Part shown: positions 26,807 through 35,829 of the stretch, in pieces | Layout of the letters: each line of letters opens with the position of its first letter | How positions within the stretch are numbered: position 1 is the stretch's first letter | Source: Paramyrothecium sp. XJ0827 | Taxonomy: Eukaryota; Ascomycota; Sordariomycetes; Hypocreales; Stachybotryaceae | DNA: 64,000 nt | Direction of reading: 5' to 3' | Assembly: GCA_020881915.1 (NCBI GenBank) | Contig: JAJFPB010000002.1 | Span: forward strand, 1,674,001 to 1,738,000 | Notes under the pieces: generated by a model | What the model was told of the DNA's origin: nothing | Databases searched by the model: none | Seen by the model: the letters and a program-made list of their open reading frames with translations, nothing else | Made by a program: the position numbers and the translations under genes

Positions 26807-28685
26807 TCAGCCCGTGTTGCTGGCTGCCGGGGCTGGGTTGGATGCTTGCGCGTTATTCGTGGTTCCTCCACTGGCATTGCCTTTACCACCTCCTCTACCA
26901 CGCCGGCCTCGGTTGGAAGCTCCCTTCTCAGATGCCGCACCGCCTCCGCTACCGGGAGGAGCTGGGCTCGTGGCCGGAGTGGCTTGTGGTGCCGGTGCTG
27001 CAGCAGGCTTTTTGTCTTTTCGCTCCAATACTTGAACAGTACCCTGGGCAACGGTGACCGGGCTAGATGAGATGGCCTTGACGAGGCTTTTGTGGTCTGC
27101 GAAGTCTATGTATGCGAAACCCTTTCGTTTGTCCATCTCAATAGACGTAATGGCACCGAAGGCTTCCAGTGCCTGCTTGAGAAGCGCCTCGGTGATACCT
27201 TGCGATGGATTCGCATGCTTGACAAAGCCGCGCACCCCGTCAGCGCTGACTGCGGGTGACTTTTTCTGGTTAGCAGCAGGTTTGTTTCCGGAGTTCTTGG
27301 AGTTTGCAGAAGCGTTTGAAGCAGCTTTAGAACCAGGTTGTTCTTGCGTGGCCTGCGAATCCGCTGCCGCACGAGAACCGCCATCGTTCTTCTTCTTGAG
27401 GATGACGGGCGGAGTCGAAGGTGTAGTTGCCGGGGCGCTTGGGGCATCTGCGGCCTTGGGTTTGTCGGCGGTCTTGTCGGAAGTCTTACCGCCTCGATTC
27501 CTCCGACCCGATGCCTGAGCTTTTGGCGTTGTCGACGCTGTCGGATTATTCTTTGCCTGCTGTTGTACATTGCCATCACTCGTCGGAACAGGCGACGCTG
27601 GTCGGTCAGCGGCAGGTCTTGTTGTTTCCTTGTTGGAAGATGGTTTTGTGTCGGCTTCGGCCTTTGCAGCATCCTGCCGCGCGCGCCTATGCGCGCTGCC
27701 AGGGCTGAGGCCAAGATCGCGTTGCAGAATCCTGGCAGCGGCAGCAATACCAGCTCGTCGGCTCTTGGGTGCATCGGAGGCAGCGCTGGTGCTTGACTGG
27801 GCCGTAGTAGACTTGGCTACGTCGGCCGTGGGCTGTTCAGGTGCCGCCTTCTTTGTAAGAATTTTGACCGTCTCCTTCGTAGGCTTCTCATTTTTGTCGT
27901 TCTTATCAGCCTTGCCTCGCTTCTTCGTATTTTCGTCGTCCTTTGAAGAGCCTTTGCCTTTAGCGGCTCCTGACTCCTGACGGCCATGTTTAGCGTTCTT
28001 GCCGTCTTTGCCATCTTTGCCTTTATTGGCCTTCTTTTCCTTCAAGTACTCAACTAGAGGTGTGGTCGTAACCTTGGTCTCAGGTTTTCCAGCCTCATCA
28101 TCGGCGTCCGCATCGATGCTTTCTTTGAGAGGAATTGGGTTTGCCAGCTCTTCCAGGAAGGCCATGAACTCCGGGTCTTGGTCAATGGTACCTTGGCGGG
28201 TATCTGTCCTCTTCTTTGTGCTGGGAATTTTCTTGTAAATGGAGAACTCAAGAGATGGCGGACCAATAAGCGACGGGTTGGTAAAGGTCGACTTAGCATC
28301 CTCCCAAGTCGAGCTTCGCACAACATCATTCAGGGCTAGAATGAACTCCTTCTTTGTTAAATGAAGATACACTCTTGAAGGCCGTGAGGGCTTCGAAGGA
28401 CTTCGTAGGCCGTGTTAGCAAAGATATGTTGGACGCAGCCGATCTCAATACGTACTCAGTAGAGACCTTGCCAGGTCGATACGAGAACCAGTCCACCTTG
28501 CCACTGCCAACCTCCCAGGCGGACCCAAGGATGGACACAAACTCAGCTTGAGTCATACCAGGCGGCAGGCGCCTGATCACGAGTTTCTCGCCTTCATTTT
28601 GAGCCTTTGCTTTGGTAGGCTTTGGCGCTTCATTGCCATTAGAAGCCTTCATTTCATTAGTCAAGTCCGCGGGAAAGGCCACCAT
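26807..28685 (-). CDS. upf3: Nonsense-mediated mRNA decay factor UPF3 with a second RRM-like domain
   Basis: UPF3 links premature termination to UPF2/UPF1 in mRNA decay. Two exons, 28685-28456 and 28400-26807, joined by a 55-nt intron (donor GTACGT, branch GCTAAC), give 607 aa. The Smg4/UPF3 RRM-like domain spans about 33-190 (KLVIRRLPPGMTQAEFVSIL, SKPSRPSRVYLHL, GPPSLEFSIYKKI, PEFMAFLEELANP). A long Lys/Ser/Ala-rich disordered linker follows. Residues of about 465-539 form a second RRM-like unit with RNP2-like RGFVKHA and RNP1-like KGFAYIDF (503-510). The tail has a Gly/Arg-rich stretch (NRGRRGRGGGKG). A short helix-like motif (ARILQRDLGLSPGSAHRRAR) in the linker could be a binding motif; that is inference. 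Confidence 0.9.
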
Positions 28686-29346
28686 GCCACGCCTACTTTT
28701 GAGGATTCATGATGCTTCTCGTTTGCGCCCCTTCCCCTTCCAGATCTGGTCGAGCTACCGCCGGATCCTTTGCCCTTGGTGAAAGTCAGTCGAAATGAAG
28801 TAGCGATGAGATCAACGTGATGTCCACCTTGGTATTCTCATTTGCGGATGCAGCTGGGGAGGGATGCGCTCCGTTTGTTCTCGCCGAAAGGACTTGTGGT
28901 CGCTTTTCTGACATTGTACATGCCGTAGCGCGGATTTGCCGATGTTGGTGCAACGACCATGAGATATGGAGTTCTGGCGTGACAGGATAGTTCTCAAGGG
29001 AGTGTGAATGCCTGCCCCACTATTGGCTGTACAAGGTTATGAGTGATTATGTAAGGATCATGCACATGTCATCACGTGCCATTCTTTTCTACTCACACTG
29101 ATGGGGTAGACCAAGTAATATTTGCCTAACATGGTAAGGGACTTACTCATCAAATGGACAGGGCCTAGCACATGGGCAAAATCAAGACAGTAAACGCACG
29201 CCTCAGTCTAGGCGCGGGTCGCAGCACCCCCTCCCGCCCTCCGTCACGCAGGCGTCTTGACTAGAACCGCTTGGAGCTGGGCGGCGATAACCCCCCACTG
29301 TACGCTGTATTCTGCCTCTTCTGCAACGACGGGGCATGCCATTACC
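28686..29346. other. Divergent promoter region (upf3 / sit4)
   Basis: About 660 bp between the start codons at 28685 (-) and 29347 (+). No gene seen. Confidence 0.55.
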
Positions 29347-30680
29347 ATGGCGGTCACTATACCTCGACCGGGGCCGGCGAACCTGAGCCCCAATGCTGGG
29401 CTCGATGAGTGGTTGGAAGAGGCCAAGCAATGTCATTATCTACCCGAGCGGGCCATGAAGGAGCTCTGCGAGAAGGTCAAGGAGATTCTCATGGAAGGTA
29501 AGACTCGTCGAACTCCTGAAGGACAGCGTAACGCTAATCCGAAATCAAGAATCCAACATCCAACCCGTCTGTACTCCAGTGACTGTATGCGGCGATATTC
29601 ACGGCCAATTCTATGACCTGCTCGAACTGTTCCGGGTCTCTGGCGGCATGCCTGGTGAAACGAATGTACAGGCCCCCAAGACAGCAACGACCGTCATTAC
29701 CCCCGAAGACATTGAACCCCCGACCGAGATCACAAACCCGAAGCTCAGGAGGAAGCTCAAGTCGCCGGTGGACAATGCGATCGCCGCAAGCGCTGAACCC
29801 GAGGAAGACGCTGAAGCTCCCGTGGAGTCTGCTCCCACGGCAGCCTCGACATCGTCACAGAGTGCAGATACGCGCTTTATATTCTTGGGAGACTTCGTCG
29901 ATCGTGGATATTTCAGTCTCGAGACCTTCACGTTACTCATGTGTCTCAAGGCCAAGTACGATTCATCGCCCCAGTCGCTCTTCTGCCTACTAACTAAATC
30001 GGAAGATATCCCGATCGGATCGTTTTAGTCCGCGGTAACCACGAGTCTCGGCAGATCACTCAGGTTTATGGCTTCTACGAAGAATGCCAGCAAAAGTACG
30101 GCAATGCTTCTGTCTGGAAGGCATGCTGTCACGTTTTTGATTTCCTCGTGCTTGCCGCCATCGTTGATGGAGAGGTCCTGTGCGTTCACGGCGGACTGAG
30201 TCCAGAGATTCGCACGATCGATCAGATCCGTGTCGTGGCTCGAGCGCAAGAAATTCCTCACGAGGGCGCTTTCTGCGACCTTGTGTGGTCTGACCCCGAG
30301 GACGTCGAGACATGGGCTATTAGCCCCCGTGGCGCCGGATGGTTGTTTGGCGACAAGGTGGCGACCGAATTCAACCATGTCAACGGCCTGAAACTCATTG
30401 CGCGCGCGCATCAGCTGGTCAACGAAGGATACAAGGTAAGCTTCAAACCCAGACTTTTGTGCCCGAGCAGCCACTAACTCCTGCTTAGTATCATTTCCCG
30501 GAGAACTCAGTCGTTACTGTCTGGTCGGCGCCCAACTATTGTTATCGCTGCGGCAATGTTGCATCTATCATGTCTGTCGATAAGGATCTAACCCCAAGAT
30601 TTAGCATCTTCTCAGCCGTACCCGACGACCAGAGGCACGTGCCTGCAAGCCGGCGGGGACCAAGCGATTATTTCCTGTGA
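29347..30680 (+). CDS. sit4: Serine/threonine phosphatase SIT4/PP6 catalytic subunit, with internal insert
   Basis: PP2A-like phosphatase (Sit4 in budding yeast, Ppe1 in fission yeast, PP6 in animals), acting in cell cycle and TOR signalling. Exons 29347-29497, 29550-29955, 30006-30435 and 30489-30680 keep phase (392 aa; the family is usually near 310). Metal-binding motifs are intact: GDIHG (65-69), GDFVDRG (164-170), RGNHESR (195-201), plus the [13 protein letters not shown] block. The N-terminal [13 protein letters not shown] and ESNIQPV segments, and [19 protein letters not shown], place it with SIT4/PP6 rather than PP4 or PP2A. The C-terminus ends DYFL, as needed for carboxymethylation. 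The extra length is an acidic, Pro/Ser-rich insert at about 89-158, between the first metal motif and GDFVDRG. Confidence 0.94.
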
Positions 30681-30986
30681 TGAGGTTGCATTTAAGGGTA
30701 TGAAATGATTTGTTATTGCATGTAGAATAGCATAGGGTCAAGATACCCATGATTTTGGTATGAATATCGATGGTATTATGAACGTGTGGTTGTCGGTATC
30801 ATTCATAGGTCGTTGCGTTGACCAGTAAGGACGTCCAAATATGCTTTGGTGAGCTTTCTGAGCGTAGATCCACCCAAACGTAAATGGGCCGTGATACCTT
30901 ACTGGCGCACTCCCGCTTCGACTATCCCAAGTTACAGGCCGACCATACTTCACGTAACCTAAGACCAGTATCCGAACGCATGAGAG
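30681..30986. other. Short spacer sit4 to trm12
   Basis: 306 bp holding the sit4 3' region and the trm12 promoter. No gene seen. Confidence 0.55.
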
Positions 30987-32138
30987 ATGCCAAAGCCAAA
31001 GTCCCAGCCAAAGAACTACATGCACGATGCCGTGCAGCGATGGCTTGCCACGGTAGCTCCACATGTCTCACTCGCGCACGAAGACTGTAAATGGAAGGAC
31101 GAGCTTTTGAACGCAACACCTAAACGATTCACGATCTATGAGCCGATGGCTCTTCTGCCATCTGGCAGCTTCACGAGCCCAGCCTGGACAACCGTGTTGA
31201 ACCAGTGCCGTCGAGATGATCGCGAAGCTCTTTGGTCCCTTATCCTAGAGGAGCTATCAAAAACGGGCAGAGGCACGTTGACTCATCTGGCAATTAATGA
31301 GGGTATTCCTCTCCATAAAAGCGCCGACGAGGAGGAAAACATTATGCGAAGTCCAAGTGGTCTTCGCATGTTATTTGGGGATTTTGGTCCATCGCACACA
31401 TTGGGCGAGGAACCTTCCAAGGCGGACTTTGAAAGCGCGTTCTGGGTCTCAACAAAGCAAAATGGCATCTACCAAACCTGGGCGCCCCGCTGGACCATGT
31501 TCAGCCGCGGCAACGTGAAGGAGAAGGCCAGGTTACTGAGCCTAGACGCTGCGAACTCCCCCACCAAGGATGGCCGTTGGGCAGTCGACTTATATGCTGG
31601 GATCGGCTACTTTGTGTTCTGTTACGCATATCTGGGTATGACAGTATTGGGTTGGGAGATCAACCCATGGAGCGTCGAAGGGCTACGACGAGGCGCCGAA
31701 GCGAATCGTTGGGGTATAAGAGTGGTCGAGGGATCCGAACTGGAACGGCCCATGGAGCAGTTCGTTACCGCAGAAGAGCGCATTGTAGTCTTTTTGGAAG
31801 ACAACCAGAAAGCCCTTGCGAGAATACAAGCACTCTGGGCGCTGAACCGCGCCCGAGAGGTCAGCCATGTTAACTGTGGCTTTCTGCCCACAAGCCAACC
31901 GACGTGGGAGCATGCGTGGGAAATCACCCGCCACAGTTCTCAGACTTGCCTACACTTGCACGAGAATGTTGGCGTCGCCGACGTGGAAGCGAGGAAGAGT
32001 TCGATACAGGAAATGTTTGAGCGCTGGACAGCAGCCGAGGGCGCGACGAGGGCGCCAAAGGTCGGCCACGTAGAATTTGTCAAGACGTTTGCGCCCGGGG
32101 TGTGGCATTGCGTCTTCGATGTGGACATCATTTCATAG
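30987..32138 (+). CDS. trm12: tRNA wybutosine-synthesising protein 2 (TYW2/Trm12)
   Basis: Transfers the 3-amino-3-carboxypropyl group of S-adenosylmethionine to the wybutosine precursor at position 37 of tRNA-Phe. Intronless, 383 aa. The Rossmann SAM site is seen in AVDLYAGIGYF (199-209) and the following GWEINPWSVEGLRRGA. Other family marks are IYQTWAPRWTMFSRGNVKEK upstream, FLEDNQKALARIQ, and HVNCGFLPTSQPTWEHAWEI. The start at 30987 gives MPKPKSQPK; an earlier ATG at 30980 is in another frame. The stop codon lies only 51 bp from the stop of the convergent ssp120 gene. Confidence 0.92.
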   Translation: MPKPKSQPKNYMHDAVQRWLATVAPHVSLAHEDCKWKDELLNATPKRFTIYEPMALLPSGSFTSPAWTTVLNQCRRDDREALWSLILEELSKTGRGTLTHLAINEGIPLHKSADEEENIMRSPSGLRMLFGDFGPSHTLGEEPSKADFESAFWVSTKQNGIYQTWAPRWTMFSRGNVKEKARLLSLDAANSPTKDGRWAVDLYAGIGYFVFCYAYLGMTVLGWEINPWSVEGLRRGAEANRWGIRVVEGSELERPMEQFVTAEERIVVFLEDNQKALARIQALWALNRAREVSHVNCGFLPTSQPTWEHAWEITRHSSQTCLHLHENVGVADVEARKSSIQEMFERWTAAEGATRAPKVGHVEFVKTFAPGVWHCVFDVDIIS

Positions 32139-32189
32139 AGCATGCGTCATCAATATGTACAGAATCTATTCGTTAAATATATACGGGCT
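32139..32189. other. 51-bp tail-to-tail spacer (trm12/ssp120)
   Basis: Only 51 bp separate the two stop codons, so the 3' untranslated regions almost certainly overlap in antisense. Confidence 0.85.
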
Positions 32190-32859
32190 TTAGTAGGGCG
32201 ATCGTAGAAACTTCTTGGGAACATTGTCCAAGATGATGGGGACCTTGTCCATTGCCTCGAGCCTCTCCTGCTCTGCCTCCATCTCCTCGTGTTTGCGGAA
32301 GTGCTCGATATCTTCCGGATGGGTCAAATCCTCCTCCCTAGTGTTCTCGTCGTGGTACTTCTCCCAATGATGGATCTCGTACTCATATTCGTCGTCGCCG
32401 TGGTGGCCGGGCCCGGTGCCCATGTCGGGCAACGTCTTGCCGCTGTTGCCAAAGACAGTCCACTCGTCGTGGCTAACCATGCCGTCTCCGTTACGGTCCA
32501 TCAACTTCAGCAGCTCTGTCAAGACGCGCGTCTTTTCGTTTATGTTCACGTCCTTATTTGATTCGTCAAAGAGACCGTACGTTCGCTGGATCTCGTCGCC
32601 CTGCCAGAATCCGTCGCTGTTGAAATCGTGCAGAACAAAGAAGGAGTCGCGATCCCAATTCTCGATGTGGTGCTCCTCTGTAGGTAGATCTGTGAGCCTG
32701 TGGACACGAGAAGAATTACGAAGAACTTCATTTTGACGAACCAGCCATGTGTTTGGTCATCCAATCCGCATTGTCGGGAACAATGGGCTTCTGGGAATGG
32801 CCTCCATGAGCAGCAGCCGAGCCCGCAAGGAGGGCACATAATAGAGTGGTTGTACGCAT
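32190..32859 (-). CDS. ssp120: EF-hand protein of the secretory pathway (Ssp120-like)
   Basis: Two exons, 32859-32742 and 32689-32190, separated by a 52-nt intron with an unusual GTTCGT donor, give 205 aa. The N-terminus is a clear signal peptide (MRTTTLLCALLAGSAAA, cleavage near 17/18). Two EF-hand loops with all calcium ligands follow: D61-E72 (DFNSDGFWQGDE) and D104-E115 (DRNGDGMVSHDE). The rest is His/Glu-rich (HHWEKYHDEN) and ends in KKFLRSPY without a KDEL-type signal. This fits yeast Ssp120, an EF-hand protein of the early secretory pathway that associates with the Emp47 cargo receptor. An in-frame ATG upstream (33009) would bury the signal peptide, so 32859 is preferred. Confidence 0.87.
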
Positions 32860-33446
32860 CGCTACAGCCAATCTTGACTTTACGAATACGTTATGCGCGA
32901 CAAAAGGCAAAGGATAGCGAGAAGAGATCAAATGGACAGGTAGACGTTTAATTCGAGATGCATTGACGCAATCGGATTGGCTCAAACGCCCAAAACGGTA
33001 GTTGTGCATCCGCGAACCTTTATCAGCACTTATCAGCAGTTGACTACCTACTGAATCGGTAGATCAGCGCCCAAGTCGCCTCTAGCCGATCAAACTCTAG
33101 ACTGGGAGCTAAGGCCAGGGTACTGCTGCACCCAGCAGTGGAAATGCACGATGCGCTGCAAGTCGCAACTCTGCATGATGGGGCACAATCGCAGCATTCC
33201 CCAATCGATCGCATTTCCTGTCGAGATTGAAATAAATGAGGATATAGTGCAACGCTGGGGAAGTAATTGCTGTATTTGGGTACCTTTCTCGCCAATCTTC
33301 CGTTGGCACATTACACGTGTGGTTGCGATAGCCTGAATAGCCGTACCCAAGTCCCGTGATTTCGTGTTTCCGGAGACACTCGCGTTCATCGTTCGCGTCT
33401 TCCACTTTATGCCCATCGTTCTACAACCCAGCAACCCGGAACCAAC
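32860..33446. other. Divergent promoter region (ssp120 / orc6)
   Basis: 587 bp between start codons at 32859 (-) and 33447 (+). No other gene seen. Confidence 0.55.
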
Positions 33447-34652
33447 ATGAGCAGACAGATTGAACAGACTTTGTTGTCGCTGATCCCGACTCAAAGTACG
33501 GAGCTGCCTCCTACTTTAGTTGAGCTTGCTGGATCCCTTCTTGCGCAGTCGCGCAACAGAGCAAGCACTTTGAAATCAGACGAAGAGGTTGCCCGTCTAT
33601 ATGCCTGCGCACATTTAGCTTGCGAGAGGTTAGATCCTTCGAGGTTGAAAACGCAGTTCTACGTCTAACACAAATGCAGACTCAAGATCTCGCTCAATCT
33701 CCCTCCCATAAACCCACGACCCCCCATTCCGCCTCGAATTTACCAACGACTCTACAACCATCTTGACAATATCCTCCCTAGCTCTTCAGCAGCCGATCGC
33801 TCCAACGCTGGCCGACTACGAACACCAAACTCTAAAGCAAAGGACTTGGGTAGCTCGCCGTTCTCGCAACAACGACCGGTTCCGTCTCGCGGCACCCCAA
33901 CGAAAGAGGAGAGTCTAGCACGATTCCGCACACGGGCTCGAGGCGAACCGCAAACACCAACAAAAACAGCTGGAAGGTCTCCTGGGAGACCATCAAAGCA
34001 GGTTTTGCCTCCATGGGTCAATCCTGTTGGTCGGTTTCTTTGCGCTGAGACGGGCAATCAAAAACTTGCCCCTACTGTATTGGCAGGCATGGAAAACATT
34101 CTGTACCCGGGTGATAGGGCGACGCTGGATGATTGGGCTCTTCAGAACATGACGGCTCTTTTTACTGCCCTTTATTTCTACGTGACAATGAGGGTCAAGG
34201 CTATGGCATCGGGTGAGGAAATGGATCCCAGCACATACGTCCCTCAGCGCAAAGCAATTCTAGCTCTGCTGAAACAGGCACGACAAGATGTTAGCGTTAC
34301 GGCCGATACGGAAGAAGATGCCTGGTTCGGTTGGGAAATCCCGAAGCCAGGGGATTTCGATGCGGCGGTTGCCAGAGTCAACGAACAAGACTGGTTGCAA
34401 CAAGACTGGTTCAAGGCCATTGATGACATTGTGCAAAGGGAGGGGGGGGAAGACATTGACATGCTTGATGCGAACCTGGCAGACTCGGCGACGAACGTGC
34501 AAATCAGGAGAGCAGACACAATGTTCCAGGACAAGTACGATTACCTTAGCGAGAAGCGGCAAGCAGAGTACAATGTTTGGAAAGAAAACACCCTCGCCAA
34601 GATTGAGGCTCTATTGGCACAGAATGGCGCAATGGAGCTGGAGGCAATGTGA
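33447..34652 (+). CDS. orc6: Origin recognition complex subunit 6 (Orc6)
   Basis: Subunit of the replication-origin recognition complex. Exons 33447-33628 and 33680-34652, joined in phase 2 across a 51-nt intron (donor GTTAGA), give 384 aa. The N-terminal TFIIB-like helical domain is recognisable (MSRQIEQTLLSLIPTQS, VARLYACAHLACERL, LKISLNLPPINPRPPIPPRI). A disordered Ser/Pro/Thr/Arg-rich linker follows (about 95-165) with TP/SP motifs that could be CDK sites. A second helical region includes VLAGMENILYPGDRATLDDW and WFGWEIPKPGDFDAAVARV. A C-terminal helix (YLSEKRQAEYNVWKENTLAK) may be the part that docks on other ORC subunits. The stop is 59 bp from the stop of the convergent SDR gene. Confidence 0.88.
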
Positions 34653-34711
34653 GAGGGCAGTGGCTTCGCGCGCTACTATACAAGAGTCAAACTACTATGC
34701 ACAAGGCCTTC
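34653..34711. other. 59-bp tail-to-tail spacer (orc6/SDR)
   Basis: Only 59 bp lie between the orc6 and SDR stop codons, so overlapping 3' untranslated regions are expected. Confidence 0.85.
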
Positions 34712-35829
34712 TTAGCCCAACTTGCCAGGGACGAAAGGATGTCCCGCGCTCAAACCTCCATCAACAGCCCATGCCTGGCCGTTGACATAGCTGCTCTCGT
34801 CACTCCCAAGGAATAGCGCCACGCGCCCGATCTCATCGGCGTGTCCACCTCGCCTAGCCGGGTTCAACTGCCCTATCTTGCTCTCCGTACCCCGCGCGCG
34901 GGCTGCTTCATACATGGGCGCGGTCATTCCGGTCTCGATCAGACCGGGGCAAATGGCATTGATACGCACACCAGTACCAGCGAGTTGATAGGAAATCGTC
35001 TGGGCAAGGGAGACGACAGCAGCCTTGGACGCCGAGTAGGGCGTGGAGCCGGCATTGGAACGAATGCCGGCGACCGAGGCAGTGCCAATAATGCTGCCGT
35101 TGGAGCTAGGCTTCTCTGCCGAGGTCTTCATCATTGCTGGAGCGGCATACTTGGCAGCTAAAAAAACACTTGATGTAGGGTCAGCTCTGGCCGTATGTGA
35201 TTGTGCGATCGTAGGACCATAGATGGGTCATTCAGGAGATCATTGGAAACGGTTGACAACCTACCTTAGGGTGTTTACTTTGAGAATCTTCATAAACTCA
35301 TCATCCGTGAAATCATTGAACAGTACAGACCTGCCAACTATCCCGGCATTGGCAAAGAAGACATCGAGACGGCCATAGCGCTTGAGGGCATCATCAACCA
35401 CGTCCTTGACATGAGCTTCGTTTGCCGCGTCCAGGGGTCGGGCGTGCACCTCGACGCTAGGGAAGGCTGCGCTGATCTCCTGCTTGTGGGAATCGAGATG
35501 GGTAACATCCAGGTCGCACAAGTAGATTGCCCGAGCGCCGCTCTCAGCGTACTGATGAGCTGTAGCCCTGCCGATGCCGAGAGGCGAATTCGCGCCTTGG
35601 TAGCCATCTAATTAGCCTTGCATCACTCGGGAGGAGAAAGTGGCCCGTCGGAACCTCGGGTGAGCAGCGGCTTACCAGTGATGATGACGACTTTGCCCTG
35701 AACACGAGGGGCGCTGGAGCCAGCAGCGACCTTGGTGATGGGAGGCAAGCTCGATGAGGGGTCGTTGGCAGAGCCAGCGTTTAGCTGCTGGCCAATGGCT
35801 TGGATGCGCCGCTTGGCCTGCTCCGACAT
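34712..35829 (-). CDS. Classical short-chain dehydrogenase/reductase
   Basis: NAD(P)-dependent oxidoreductase. Exons 35829-35676, 35595-35265 and 35168-34712 keep phase (313 aa). The cofactor motif is [10 protein letters not shown] (51-60), slightly longer than the usual TGxxxGIG. Acidic CDLD at the end of beta-2 (78-81) suggests NAD preference. The structural NAG motif is at 134-136, and the catalytic Ser193, Tyr206 and Lys210 are present (YSASK). The C-terminal [10 protein letters not shown] and [14 protein letters not shown] blocks are typical. About 45 extra residues precede the Rossmann fold. The first intron splits the cofactor motif. Substrate unknown. Confidence 0.9.
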
